A DNA stretch of 64,000 bases from RPQJ01 sp963846885 (GCA_963846885.1 CAWJXS010000011.1:1-64000); one strand, 5' to 3'. Counted from the stretch's first letter, positions 31,701 to 43,024 are shown. The notes: generated by a model not told the origin, from the letters alone. Program-made: numbers and translations.

Positions 31701-34700
31701 GATGCGCGAGCCGGTGAAGTTGAAGTCGGCCTTGGCCATGTCGAAGTCGACGTAGGCCACAAGGCCGTCGTCGCCGAAGACGATGTCCGCGCCGTCCGCA
31801 CCGTCGAGGGTGTCGTCGTCGGCGCCGCCGAAGACGATGTCGCCGACCGGCTTCGCCGAAGATCTCGTCGTCGCCGGTGTCGCCGAAGACGATGTCCGCG
31901 CCCGCGACCGCCGCGGATGACGTCGTTGGCGCCCTGGCCGCGGATAAAGTCGTTGCCCTCTTCGCCGAAGATGAGGTCTACGCCGTCCGCCAGCGCAGCG
32001 TCGCGCGTCGGTGGCACCGGCGAGGTCGGCGGTCCCGGCCTGGCCGAAGTCGGCGCCGCGCAGGTCGCGGTAGCCGAAAATGATGTCGTCCTGCGTTGCC
32101 GCCGTAGATCGTGTCGGCACCGCTGCCGCCGTAGATCACGTCGAAGCCGTCGCCGCCCTCGATCTCGTCGTTGTCGGCGCCGCCGTCGACGAGGTCGTCG
32201 CCCGCGCCGCCGAACAGCGCGTCGTTGCCGGCATTGCCAAGGATCGTGTCCTTCGCACCCAGCCCGCGCGCGTTGACGTCGTAGCGCCCGTCAGCCGTGC
32301 AGCTGGCCGCCGAGGAAGTCGAAGTTGCCGCCGTCGCCGAGCACGATGTCGTCGCCGGCGCCGCCCTCGATCCAGTCGCTGCCGCCGCCGCCGAAGATGA
32401 TGTCGTTGCCGTCGCCGCCGAGGATGCGGTCGTCGCCGTCCTTCTCGCCGACATGGTCCGGAAGCGCTTGAACCGCCGTCCACGTTCGAGACCGACCCGC
32501 TGTCGCCGAAGATGACGTCGTCGGCACCCTTGCCGTCGATGGTGTCGCTGCCTTCGCCGCCAACGATCAGGTCGACGCCCTCGCCGCCCGTATCAGGCGT
32601 CGTTGCCGGTGCCGCCGTTGATCGGCCGCCGCTCTGGCCGCCGAGGACCGTGTCGTCGCCCGCGCCGCCCTCGATGACGTACTGGATGTTGTGCGTCACC
32701 AGCGACAGGTCGATGAGGTCGTTGCCGTCCCCGCCGTAGGCGAAGATGCTCTGGCCGGCCTTGATCTGGTACTTCTGCCCACTGCTCTCGATGAGGCCCA
32801 TGCCCCAGACCAGCACTTCGGTGTCGCTCAGGCTCTCGACGTAGATCTTCTCGCCGATGTCGCGCGTGTCGCCGTTGAGCCGCTGCGCCGAGTTCTGGCC
32901 GATGTTGAGCAGCAGCGAGCCGTCGCCGCGCTCGGTGGCGAGGATCGGTGCCCGCTCGAACGGGATCGAGAACTCGAACAGCGTGATCGGCGGGGTGATG
33001 TCGAAGTCGATCTTGAAGAACAGCGCCTCGACGAACGCGCGCAACTGCGCGTAGATCTCGCCGTACACGTCGAAGATCGCGACCGGCGCCAGCGCCGGGT
33101 TGCCGTAGTTCCACTCGTACAGGAAGTTGCCGACGAGTTCGTCGATGCGCACCTTGCCGTCGCTGTTCGGGTCGTACAGGTCGAAATTGGTGACGAGCCC
33201 GATCACGCCTTCGGCGCCAGCGCTCGCGATGCCGAGGTTGAGCTCGGCGCCGGCGAACAGCTCGCCCTTCAGGATCAGCTCGGGCACGTCGGTGCCGGTG
33301 CCGTCGGCCTTGTTGGTGTCGCTGATATACAGGCCGCCGATCAGGTCAGCGGGTTGGTGAACCCACTGTCGGCGAACTGCCTCACGCCCGCCGTGTCGTA
33401 GCCGAACGCGAGGTCGATCGTGAGGCCCACGCTGCCGCCGAGACGGATGAACAGCGCGTCCCAGATCGGGAATTTCTGCACGTACGTGAATTCCATCTTC
33501 AACGGCGCGAGATCGTACGTGATGAGCGGCACATCCTTGCCGAGCAGCAGGCCGAACAGCGACGCCGGGTTGTCGAAGATCGGGAACTCGAAGCCCGCGC
33601 CGCCCTCGCTGCCCGAACCCAGGTCGGAGACGAGGCCCTTGGTCAGCGCGTCGCCGATGCCCTCGCCGAGCAGGGCTTCGAAATCGCCGAGCTCGCCCAG
33701 CGTGGTCCTTCAGGTAGTAGCCGCGAGCGCGTCCTTGTCGAACTTCTCGTCCCCGGCGAGCGTGTAGCCGGGCTTCAGCAGTTCCTCGCCCGTCAGGTAG
33801 TTGCTGTTGCCGCTGGACTTGTCGAGCAGCATGAAATCGCCGAGCGGCAGGCCGAAGGAGCCGTAGCTAGAGGTGTTGCCGATCTTGTTGACCAGGCTGA
33901 TGATGTCGGCAATGGCATAGATCATGCCGGGGTCGAATTCGCCGAAGGCCCCGCGAGATCCGCGAGCGACACCGACTTGCCGGCAAGCTCGGAGACCACC
34001 GGCAGCGGCGCGGTGATGACGTCGATGACCGGCTGCAGGGGACCGGTGACCTCGGCGATCTTGTCCACGAACGGCTTGAGGAGGTCGCTGATGAACGACC
34101 CCATGTCCACCTCGACGTCGCGGAAGCCGAGCAGCTCCAGGCTGTCGGCGAAGTCGAAATCGCCCGACAGGACGTTGCCGGTCTCCCAGTCGAGCGTGAA
34201 GCGCCCATTGATCGACGGCAGCAGCGCCGAGATCGTGTCCGGCAGCAGCGACTCGTTGAACGCGGCCTTGAGGAACAGGTTCACCTCGGCGTCGGCGCTC
34301 AGCTTGACCTCGGCGTCGAGGCTGCCGAGCTCGGAGAACGAGACGCGATCCGCGTCGTCATCAGTGGCGCCCATTTCCTTCAGGTCCACCGCGAACTCGG
34401 CCTGCAGGAACGTGCCCCGCGTGGGGTCGTTGTCCGACCCGCCCGCCGGGCCGCCCTCGAGCCGGCGGCGGCGCTCCGTCCTCCCAGACCTCGAGCTGGA
34501 GGAACCCGAGCTCGCCGCGGATGGCGGCCTCCTCGCCCGGCACCGGCGGCTGGTTGGCGACGTCCACGGCGACCGAGACGGACAGCTCGTCGTCCTCGCC
34601 GACGTAGATGTAGGCACCGTCGCGCAGGCTCAGGCCGACGCCGAAGGTCAGGCCCCACTCGAGGCTGAACTGCAGCGCCGTGTTCATCTCGAGCGCGATG

Positions 34701-37700
34701 GCCGGGATGCCGAGGTCGAACTCGAGCGGCACCTTGAGATCGTGTGTCCCGCCGAGCGTCGAAGACCCACTCGGCGCCGTCGTCGAGATCCACCGTCGAC
34801 GGGATGTCGCCCTGGCTGATGACGCCGTCCAGATCCGGCCCGTCCTTCAGCAGGTTCAGGCCCTGGATGTCGCCGGCGATGCCGAGCAGGGTCTCGATGT
34901 CGATGACATCGCCACGACGTTGACCGTGCCGTTCGAGTCCTTCGAGGCGAGCAGCTCGAATAGCAGCGCCTGGACGATCTCGCCGCCGATCTGCGGCGCC
35001 TGCTCGATGTACTGGCGCAGCGGCTTGATGAGATCGCGCCGCATCTGCTCGATGAAGTCGACGCCGCCCGCGAGCTGGTTGCCGATGAGCGGCAGCTCGA
35101 CGCCGAACACCTCGCCGTCGAGGATGTCCTGCAGACCCATCAGGAAGAAGTCGAGCGCATCGAGCATCAGGCCAATGCTGGCGAACGGATTGAGGGCCGT
35201 CAGATCGATGTTCGAGAAGTCCGGCAGCACCAGGTTCGGGGCATTGAGAATCAGCCCGTCGCTGGAATCGAGCACAAACCCCGCCGAGAACTCGACGTCA
35301 CCGAGGTACATCGAGTCGGTCGGGAAGTACACCGGCAACGTCGCGCTGGCACTGCCCGTCAGGTTGGCCTGCAGGTTCGACAGGAAATCCGGCAGCGAGG
35401 CCGGCCCGGCCACGCCGTCGTCGCCGATCACGGAGAAGTCGAGGTTGATGTCCGCGCGGCCGTCCTGACGAATGCGCCCAGCGGCCCGATCGCCGCATTG
35501 AACTGCAGGTTGCTGCCGCCCGCGTGGAGCCCGCCGAACACGCCCGTGACGTCGTCGTAGATGACGAGCAGGGCTGGGTTCGTCAGGTCGATGCCGAAGG
35601 AGAGGCGCGCGTCGAGGTAGCCCGACGCCGCGAGACCCGCGCCGCCCTGGATGTCGATGGGCCCGAGGTCGACGCCGAGGGCTTCGCCGAGGTCGAGATC
35701 GACGTTCAGCGCCTCGCTGAAGCCGAGCGGCAGGCGCAGATCGAACTTGAGGATGTTCCCGTCCAGCGCGAAGCGGATGAGCTGGAACTTGGCCGGCAGC
35801 GAGGCGGGCGTGATGCCGGTGAGCCCGAGGTTGGCCAGGAAGGCCGCGGCGGCCACGTTGCCGTCGTCCGGGAAAGACGGCAGGCCGAGCGCCTCGAGAA
35901 TCTTCTGCGAGAGCTGCTGGATGCCGCCCGCCGGGTTGTCGCGGAACTCATTGACTGCGGCAGTGAACTGCTCGGCGATGCCGAGCAGGTCGTTGACGCT
36001 GACCCCGAGCACCGGGATGTCGTCGTCGAGGAAACCGAACGCCTCGAACTGGCTCAGGAAATCCGCGATCGCCGGACCGCGTCGAGGACGTTGTCGAACT
36101 GGATCTGGTCGAAGTTGATCAGGTCGTCGAAGCCGTTCGCCTCGATCGTGATCTTGTCGGAGCAGGTTCTGCGCCGGCCTCGAGGCCGTGATGATCGCTG
36201 AGCTTGATGACCGCGTCCGTTGGTCTTGACGGATGCATCTTCGGTCAGGCATGACGAAGGCGTCGATGTCGAGGCCCGGCAGGATCTCGACATCGAATCT
36301 CGAAGTCGCTGACCAGCTCATCGACGGGTCGCCCATGAGGGCGGGCAACACCGGCGCCGCCGTCCTTGAAGTGTCGAACAGTTCGCGCAGCGACTTGTGG
36401 CCGTCGAACAGGGCAGGTCGGCCTCGGCCGAGAACAGCGTCTGGTTGGCGCCGAGCAACAGCGCGGATGCCGGCGAAGCCGAACGAGGCCTCCGCCGTAC
36501 CGCTCCGCTCCGGTCTCGATCGCGATGTCGCCGCTGAAGCCCGACATTGTCGAGCCAGATCCGGTCGGCGAAGTCGATGGTGGCGATGCGGCGCCATCGA
36601 TATGCCGTCCTTGAACGCCCGTCGTCGCGCGCACCTCGGTCATGTTCATGTTGGTGGTGTCGGAGGCGAGGATGCCGAGCTTGGCGGCGGTCGGCGAGCC
36701 ATTGACCGCTGCGACCCGGAACAGGCTGGGCTCGCCCCACCCGCACGGTCGATAGGCTGCAGGCTGGTGCCATTCAGCGCAACCTTGATCTCGAACTGGT
36801 TGCCCGGCCCGGTCGTGCGGGCGGGCAGCTGTGCGGTGACCTGGGTCTAGATCGCGGCAACCACCTGCGCGAGCGTGACGGCATCGCCGTCAGGTCGTTG
36901 CGCGTCGATCTAGCGATCGCCATCGGTCGTCGAGGGCGTCCAGAGTGATGGCGCCGGCGCGTGTCATCGCTGAAGTAGATGAGGAAATCGGCGGTACTCG
37001 CGCTTGTTGGCCGTGCTGGTGGCCGTAGGCGAGCTTCAGCTCGTTGACGAAGTGAAGCTCGTCGACGAAGTTGAGATTGGAGCTCTGACAGCCGTAGGCT
37101 CACGACTAGTCGTCCGGACGGGCCACGGACAGACGGCGTCCGGCCGTAGGCGGCCCGACCAGGTCGGCGCCCGCAGCCTCGGTCTGACGCCAACGACGAT
37201 CTGCCCGCCCTGCACCACGGCGATCAGCGGATTCTTGTTCGCCCCACCGACCGCGAATTCATCGCGTTGTTGATGGACGCCGCAAGGTCGTACAGCGAGC
37301 GGTTGAGGATGGTGTTGTCGCGCAGCAGCGTGGCGGCGTAGTCGGTGCCATTGATCGTGACGGTGAACTGCGTGTCGGCCGACACGCCATAGGACACCGG
37401 CGCGTTCGTCGTACTCCGGACGTAAAGATCGTCGATGCTGCTGCCGTCGGTGAGACCGAGCGCACCGGACTTTCGCTCGGGCTCGAGCCCGGCCACGTCG
37501 ATGTCGGCGACAGCTGGAATCGATCGCCCGCAGGGCGAGCCGCCCGCTCTCGACGAGCGCAGCAACCTTGCCTTTGAGGTCGAGCGTTGTCCTCGATGGC
37601 GAGTTCAAACCGCGAGCCAGGTCTTCGACTCGGCATTGTTCGCCGTGGCGGCGATCGAGCGAGATCTCGGCCTCGCCGTTGATCGTGAACGTGCACGTCG

Positions 37701-40700
37701 ACCGGCGAGGCGGCCGAACGGATCCTGCGGGCCCGCGCCGGCCCGGTAGAATCGGCGCCGGCGACCATGACATCGGTGGGCGTCTGAGTCGACACCCAGC
37801 GCCTCAGGTGCCAGGTAGGCCGCGTCAAGTCGAAACCGAGGCTTCGGCGTCCGTCAGCGTGAAGCCGGTAATGGCCGCATCGACCGCGCTCAGCACCAGC
37901 CGGCCGCCGGACTGGCTGGCTACGATGGCCGTGATGCCCGCGGCCAGCACGCCATTCAGGTCGTTGACCAGGCTCTGCAGACGAGAAGTTTCGTTGGTGC
38001 CGAACTCGCCCGTGGTCGGGCAGCGTCACCGTCGTCGGCGTGGAGACCGCCCCGCGCTTGATCCGGAGGGTCGAGATCGACCACGGCGCCCGGGCTGGTG
38101 TCCGTCGGCGACCGGTTCGGAGCCGACCATCGACACCGTGGAAGGCGCTCTGGGTGCTGCAGGCCGAGTTCGGTGTAGGCCGGGTTGTCGTGGTCGACGA
38201 CTACGTGGAAGCGGTCGATGCTGGAGTCCGCGCGCGCAGCACGAGACGCACGGACCGGGTCGGATCCTGGATCGGCTCGGCGTCGGCGACGATCTGACCG
38301 GAGATGTTCACGGTAGCGCCGAGAGTGCCGTCCGCATTCACTACGCGGCAGCCTGCAGCGCGGCGTTGAGGTCGGTCAGCAGGTGGGCAAGCGTCTTGTT
38401 GGTGATCGTCGCGGTCACTGGGTCGACGGTGACGACTCGTAGGCGTCAGCGGGTTGGTGGGCGCGCCGCCCGCCAGGTGGTGAGTGAAACACCGCGTCGT
38501 TGCTGATGCGCCCACCAGGGGCTCGATCTCGCCAAGCGTGGTCAGCGCCATGTTGGTATTGACCGAACGCCGGAATCGCTGTTGAGCGTCTTGACGTCGG
38601 TCGTGGTCGCCTTCGATGTCGAGCACCTCCACGGCGTTGCCGAGGCTGATGCCGAGGACGAACCGACGTGCCCATGCCGTGATCTGAGTTTGCCGTCGGT
38701 CTCGAAGCCGGCGAGCGGCCCGAGGTCGAGGTCGAAGTCGAGCGGCACGATGAGCGCCTGGTCGCCCACGGCTGCGAATCGACGTCGATCGCGACACCGC
38801 GAGCCGACGTGGTAGGACAGATCTGGCGGTCATTTCGTACACGCGGACGATAACAGAGCCATCCGATCGACGGGCTCCAGCAGGTCGTCGAGCTTCCTTG
38901 GCGAGCTGCTGCGCGGTGCTGAACAGGCGACCAGGTTGTCGCCTGAGCCAGGTCAGCAGCTTCGCGACGTCGTCGATGTCCCCGTTGACTTCCCGGTGCC
39001 TTACGCCTCGTCGTCGATCAGCAGGAACGTGTCGGTGATCAGGTCCTTGAGATTCAGGATCTCGCCGATGGAGGTGTCGGGAACGGCAGGTCGAAACCTG
39101 AGCAGTGCTCGTGCCGGAGACCCGGTCGAACCAGGTGGCGATCTGCGTGAACGTGCCGAGAATGTCCGCGACGCTTATGACGTTGAAGTCGAGCAGCTAC
39201 TGCAGGTCGGAGTTGCCGCTCTTGAGCGTCACGCCGTCCTTGTCTGTCAGGACGAAACTGGCGACGACGATATCGGTGGTCGGCGGCTGCGGGTCTTCGT
39301 CGATCTTCGCTTCCTTGACCTCGTTCGGATCGAAGGGATCGATGTCGACCTTGATCGTGCCCTCGGGCCGATAGTCGTCGTCGTTGCCGTTCTTCAGTCC
39401 TGCCTTTGCCTTGAGCAGCATGTAGACGTCGAACGTGGCGTTAGCGTCCGCATCCACCTCCAGCACGTCGCCGGTGCCCAGCTCGGCCAGCGTGATCTGC
39501 TCGAGCGTGTCCACGGTGAGCTTGCGCGAGATTTCGATGGTGCTGCCGCCACCCGGCGACATCACGACGTTTGTCGCGTTGTTGGTTACCAGGATCGCGC
39601 CGGCGCCGAATGCTGCGTTCACGGCGGACTGCACGGCGGCGCGGATATCCGCGACGGTGGTGAGATTGTCGGCAACTAGATCCGCGTCGGCACCCGGGTC
39701 CGAAAACGTCGTGACGTTGACGTTCACCACGCGCGCAGTCGCAACACCGGTCGTGGAATTGGTGGGAATCAGGAGGAACGACGCTTCCAGCCCGCCGGCC
39801 AGCTGCGCCGCCGTCTTCCCGACCAGCGCCGAGGGATTCCCGGAGATCTGCGCAACCGCGCCCGTCTCGGCCGCGAAGCCCAACGGCGCCGGATTCGACG
39901 CCACGACGGTGAATTCAATCTGGTCGTCGCCGTCCCCGTCACTGGCGGTGACGATGCCGCCGAGCCCTTGCGCGGCGATCGCGGCATTCAGGGCCGTCAC
40001 GACAGCCGCCGTGTTGGCATAACTGCCGCTCGCCAGCGTGATTTCCGTTTCGGCGCTCGCGGCCGCGGTACCGATCTCGAGGGTGAACTGCACTGGATTG
40101 GACGCCAGTGCGCTGAGGTTCACGTCGTTTGCGGCTTCGACTGTTCCGCCGGCGTTGATTGCGCCGAGCTGCGCTTCCGAGAAGCCGAGCGCGGCCGCGC
40201 TGCTCGGATCCTTTGCACCGCCGAGCACGTCCATGTCGAGGACGAGGCCATCGTCACTCGTGTTGGTATCGTTGATGACGTCAGCCCCGAGGAATCCGAC
40301 GTTGACGTCGAGGCCAATCAGGCTGGCCGCGCTGCCCGGCGAGCCGATGTTCACGCCGACCCGCATGCCGTCATTGGGGTCGGATGCCTTGTCGGGGACA
40401 GCAAAGAAGAAGTCGCTGGCCGCGACGCCGCCGGAGGCACTCTTCACGCCGATGATGAACGATCCGAATTCGACGGTGCGCGCGACGCTGAATCCGAACG
40501 GATCATTGTTCGGCTGCTCCGGGGGATCAGCCGGATCGAGCGCGATGCCCAGGTTCTCGGCTTCATACCCGAGGCTGAACGTGTCGCGCTGCAATAGCGT
40601 AAGCGAGAAACTGATGTCCCAGGTGAGCGTATCGTTCTTGAAGCTCGCCGTGACCGAATCCACGTTGAGGGTCACGCGATCCTGCAGCCAGACCTGGAGC

Positions 40701-41413
40701 GCGTCGTTGCTGAAGAAGGTATCGAGATTCAAGATCTTGGTGCGAATGACACTCGCGAACTCGGTTCCCGTGACCGTGCCGTTGTCGTTGAGGTCGTAGT
40801 CGGTGAGCGGGTTCGCGAGCGAGTCCTGCAACTGGCCGATCACCGCAACCTTGAAGGCTTCCTCCCATTGCACGCTGCCGTCGCCGTCGATATCCATCGC
40901 GCGCAGCGCGAGTTCATCGCTGATAGCGCCCTGGTTGCCCGCCAGGTTGTCAATGAAGTCCCAGCGCGCGTGCAGGTCGGAGCCCAGGCCGGCCACGTCG
41001 TCCAGGAAGTCGTCGCCGACATACACGTCGGCATTGATGCTCAACGCGTCGCCCAGCGTCGGGCTGACCTGATAGACGTTTTCGCCGATCTCAAGCGTCG
41101 TGACGATGCCCGGCACGAGCTTGTCGAACAGCGGGTCATCTTCGATCAGCTCGCCGATCTCAGTGCCAACGGCATTCAGCCCCTGGCTCAGGGTGTCCGA
41201 GAAGCCGCCAACGACGCCGTCCGCCGACAGCAGCACCCGTGGCTCGAATGTCTCGAAGCTGATCGCGCTCGCGCGGGGCGCGGCGGCACGCTTGTGCGTA
41301 CAAGGCTTGCGCCGGGGGATGACGCGTTCCCAGTGACGCGCCGACGAGAAGCTGACAGCGCTGCCCTTCGCAGAGCGCAGCATCGGGAACAGATCGCCTA
41401 GTGAAATCTTCAT
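25735..41413 (-). CDS. Giant LEPR-XLL / RTX calcium-binding surface protein (about 5,200 codons); many frameshifts
   Basis: The N-terminal 738 residues (41413-39200) are intact and contain the LEPR-XLL motif ISFETFEPRVLLSAD at residues 51-65, a rare N-terminal sorting-like motif of very long repeat proteins. EF-hand-like loops follow (MDIDGDGSVQWEE, YDLNDNGTVTGTE), then a long beta-rich region. 32740-27380 is a block of hemolysin-type GGxGxDxLxG repeats; 27110-25880 holds two related beta-sandwich modules. The C-terminus reads AKSWQIDW, then an in-frame TAG at 25870-25872, then RPAWQEDFVRNLGG ... NATLRVRL and stop. A second in-frame TAG (39197-39199) splits LKSGNSDLQ from LLDFNVISVADILG. Dozens of frame changes lie between 39.2 and 25.7 kb while family-like sequence continues, so it is probably one gene with assembly errors. 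The likely product is an exported calcium-stabilised adhesin or surface-layer protein; an enzymatic part was not recognised. Confidence 0.8.
25880..27110 (-). other. Two tandem concanavalin-like modules at the giant protein's C-terminus
   Basis: Two related segments are visible in the translation. The first contains SGSWRVTNGRYEVSPLSSSG, ALSLFNVDAVLPTYFEM, ASINALVKQDTDYNLLLAVNG and ARIDNVRVQI. The second contains GSWGIQGGRYVG, MLQLNTVVRTAATGGIVFDM, AAVSVATQQVLIGHY, GTDYALGVTLKGSTVNVTLE and ASFDSFGFATDD. The pattern of about 150-residue beta-sandwiches resembles LamG/concanavalin-like domains that often bind sugars. Frame changes preclude a firm family call. Confidence 0.55.
27380..32740 (-). 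repeat. Hemolysin-type (RTX) nonapeptide repeat block within the giant gene
   Basis: Reading leftward in shifting frames, the translation is dominated by GGxGxD-type calcium-binding nonapeptides, for example GGDGNDLIDLS, GGAGDDTVLGG, GGEGSDTIDGKG and GNDVIFGG, often in longer units containing ILLGDNG or YGDDGND. At DNA level the same triplets recur (gccgccgaagatgatgtcgtc and variants). In type I exported proteins such repeats fold on meeting extracellular calcium. Their near-identity also makes this block prone to misassembly. Confidence 0.9.
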
Positions 41414-41521
41414 CGCCGTACCCCCGGGTGGCAGCGTCCTCGATCAGCGGCGCCGCCTCAGCTCTAAAGACGAATCATTTACATATCTGGACTGGAGTGA
41501 TGTCTGGGCAAACGTGCGGGC

Positions 41522-41836
41522 CTAGACCTGCAGTTCGCCGTAGCGCTTTTCGTATTCCGCAAGTATCTGAGCGAGTCGTTGCTGGAAGCGCTTGGCTCCA
41601 TACGGACTCAACACGATGCGTTTCAGCAGCGCCACCTGCAGCTCGGGCGAAGCACGGTCCCAGTCCTGGTTGATGCCAAAACTGAGCACAACTTCTTCAC
41701 GCGTGCTGTTCACGGTCGCGACGTTGCAGTAACTGCTGGTGAGTTTTTCGGTCGTGACGTGCACGGCACCGACTGCAGACGGGCGCGCGGCGACGCTCGG
41801 GGTCACCACGTCTTCGGGCTGAGCATTCGTCGTCAT
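41522..41836 (-). CDS. DUF3467 protein, upstream copy, first gene of the giant-protein operon
   Basis: 104 residues from ATG 41836, chosen because a GGAGGAAGG ribosome site precedes it; an upstream in-frame start at 41947 is less likely. After a variable N-terminus (MTTNAQPEDVV), the DUF3467 core is intact: SSYCNVATVNSTREEVVLSF, FGINQDWD, RIVLSPYGAKRFQQRL and YEKRYGELQV. The family has no known function. It lies 108 bases upstream of the giant gene on the same strand. With the second copy at 25412-25709 the giant gene is flanked on both sides by DUF3467, suggesting a working link. The core is well conserved between copies; the N-termini are not. Confidence 0.88.
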   Translation of the reverse strand: MTTNAQPEDVVTPSVAARPSAVGAVHVTTEKLTSSYCNVATVNSTREEVVLSFGINQDWDRASPELQVALLKRIVLSPYGAKRFQQRLAQILAEYEKRYGELQV

Positions 41837-42041
41837 CCCTTCCTCCCCCACCGCGCGCCTAATCGATGTCGATGTGCGGAGCGCCCTGCGAATATTGTTT
41901 CTTCTTGGAGCCAATTGGGAATCCTGTCTCGGATTTCCGATTGACATTTAGCTTGCGGATGTGGCTGAACATACGCCGCGAAATATGACAATACAATCGC
42001 AAACTGCAAAGACGACTGTGATTTGACATAACCAAACACTC

Positions 42042-42060
42042 TTGCGATGCAATATCGCAA
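42042..42060. promoter_or_regulatory. Inverted repeat TTGCGAT-N5-ATCGCAA upstream of the giant-protein operon
   Basis: Two perfect 7-base arms separated by 5 bases lie about 205 bases upstream of the first DUF3467 start, in an AT-rich gap (41837-42102) unlike its surroundings. A third half-site ATCGCAA occurs at 41996-42002. This looks like a dimeric regulator's site; the regulator is unknown. Confidence 0.4.
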
Positions 42061-42102
42061 TGTCCGCGCGGCACCCAACCGTGGTGCGGTGCAACAGCGA
42101 AG

Positions 42103-42999
42103 TTAAGGTGTGGCTGGCACGCGCACCGCACCGCGCGTCAGCTGCGCAATGAGGTTGTCGAGGGCGACGTCCAGTTTCAGTGGTGCGTCAGGCAGGTCAT
42201 GGCGTCGCTCCGACACGAGGACGTTTTGCAGTTCGATCGCATCGAAGACACGGGATGCATCGATGGCTTGCGCAAGGAAGGGCGTATCGCGCAAGACCAC
42301 CCCTTCGGCGCCTGCACGCACCGGTTGACCGTTGACGTCGACGAGCACGCCCGTGAGGTGCAGCACCTCCACCGGTTTCACCTCAGAGGTCAGAAACTGG
42401 ATGGGTTGCCGATACCCGGTTCCGAGCACCACTTCTTTGCGGAAGACACCCGAGTAGCCCTTCTGGTACTGGCTGACTCCGACCTGGATGGCGATCGCGT
42501 ACGGACTTTGCGCCTGCTGCAGCAATGCAGCGACAGCTCGAGCCCAGTTCTCGTCGGGCCGTGCCAAATGCAGCACCATCGGCGCGAATCGGTCGCTCGG
42601 CAAACGCTCGGCGGCGGCAGCAGCCGGCGCGTAGTCGCTCTCGCTGCTGCCCACGAAGACGCGCGGTGATTGCGTGCCGGCCATTGGCGCGGCCTGCGCG
42701 AACTGGATGCAGCCGGAGCGACTTGCGAGCCGGGAGTCGAGAGCGGCACGCAGAGGCTCGAATTCGCGCAACCGGTCGCCGTAGCCAAACTGCTCGGCGA
42801 GATCAGGATCGATCGTCACCGGCAACACGAGCGCACAACTGCCCGGGGGTGGCGGCGCTTTGACGTTTACATAGTACGGCGCGTCCCCGAGCCGATGCGT
42901 TTCGGCGACAGCGAGCGCATCCAGCGTCGCGCAGCCCGCGAGCAGGCTGAGGCATGCGGTGAGCGTTGCGAGGGCAGGAAGCGACACTGCTCTAGCCAT
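42103..42999 (-). CDS. Lipoprotein of unknown function
   Basis: 298 residues from ATG 42999; a GTG nine bases upstream is also in frame. The signal peptide ends in lipobox LAGCATLDA, so it is lipidated, and the residues after the Cys (ATLD) include no +2 Asp retention signal, which favours outer-membrane delivery. I do not recognise the family. Visible features are an Ala/Arg-rich centre, the segment YQKGYSGVFRKEVVLGTGYR and a helical C-terminus (LDVALDNLIAQLTRGAV). It is 25 bases downstream of a serine hydrolase gene on the same strand and about 270 bases upstream of the DUF3467/giant operon, so it could be transcribed with either. Confidence 0.75.
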   Translation of the reverse strand: MARAVSLPALATLTACLSLLAGCATLDALAVAETHRLGDAPYYVNVKAPPPPGSCALVLPVTIDPDLAEQFGYGDRLREFEPLRAALDSRLASRSGCIQFAQAAPMAGTQSPRVFVGSSESDYAPAAAAAERLPSDRFAPMVLHLARPDENWARAVAALLQQAQSPYAIAIQVGVSQYQKGYSGVFRKEVVLGTGYRQPIQFLTSEVKPVEVLHLTGVLVDVNGQPVRAGAEGVVLRDTPFLAQAIDASRVFDAIELQNVLVSERRHDLPDAPLKLDVALDNLIAQLTRGAVRVPATP

Positions 43000-43024
43000 C
43001 TTCGGCACCTGACAATGTTTGATT

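Noticed and set aside
27380..32740. Possible CRISPR or tandem-repeat array
   Set aside because: The repeats are codon-phased RTX nonapeptides with no regular spacer length or unique spacers, and no cas genes lie nearby.
18351..39200. Region of many pseudogenes from a decaying secretion locus
   Set aside because: Conserved protein sequence continues after each frame change, and the same kind of indel occurs in gyrB and mnmG, so sequencing error is the simpler explanation.
34000..41400. Long plus-strand open frames opposite the giant gene (for example near 35.5, 37.6 and 39.4-40.8 kb)
   Set aside because: They mirror the minus-strand coding pattern, carry no recognisable domain, and the minus strand encodes LEPR-XLL/RTX features.
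42390..42788. Alternative minus-strand frame inside the unknown lipoprotein gene
   Set aside because: Arg/Ser-rich shadow frame; the 42103-42999 frame has a lipobox signal peptide and normal composition.
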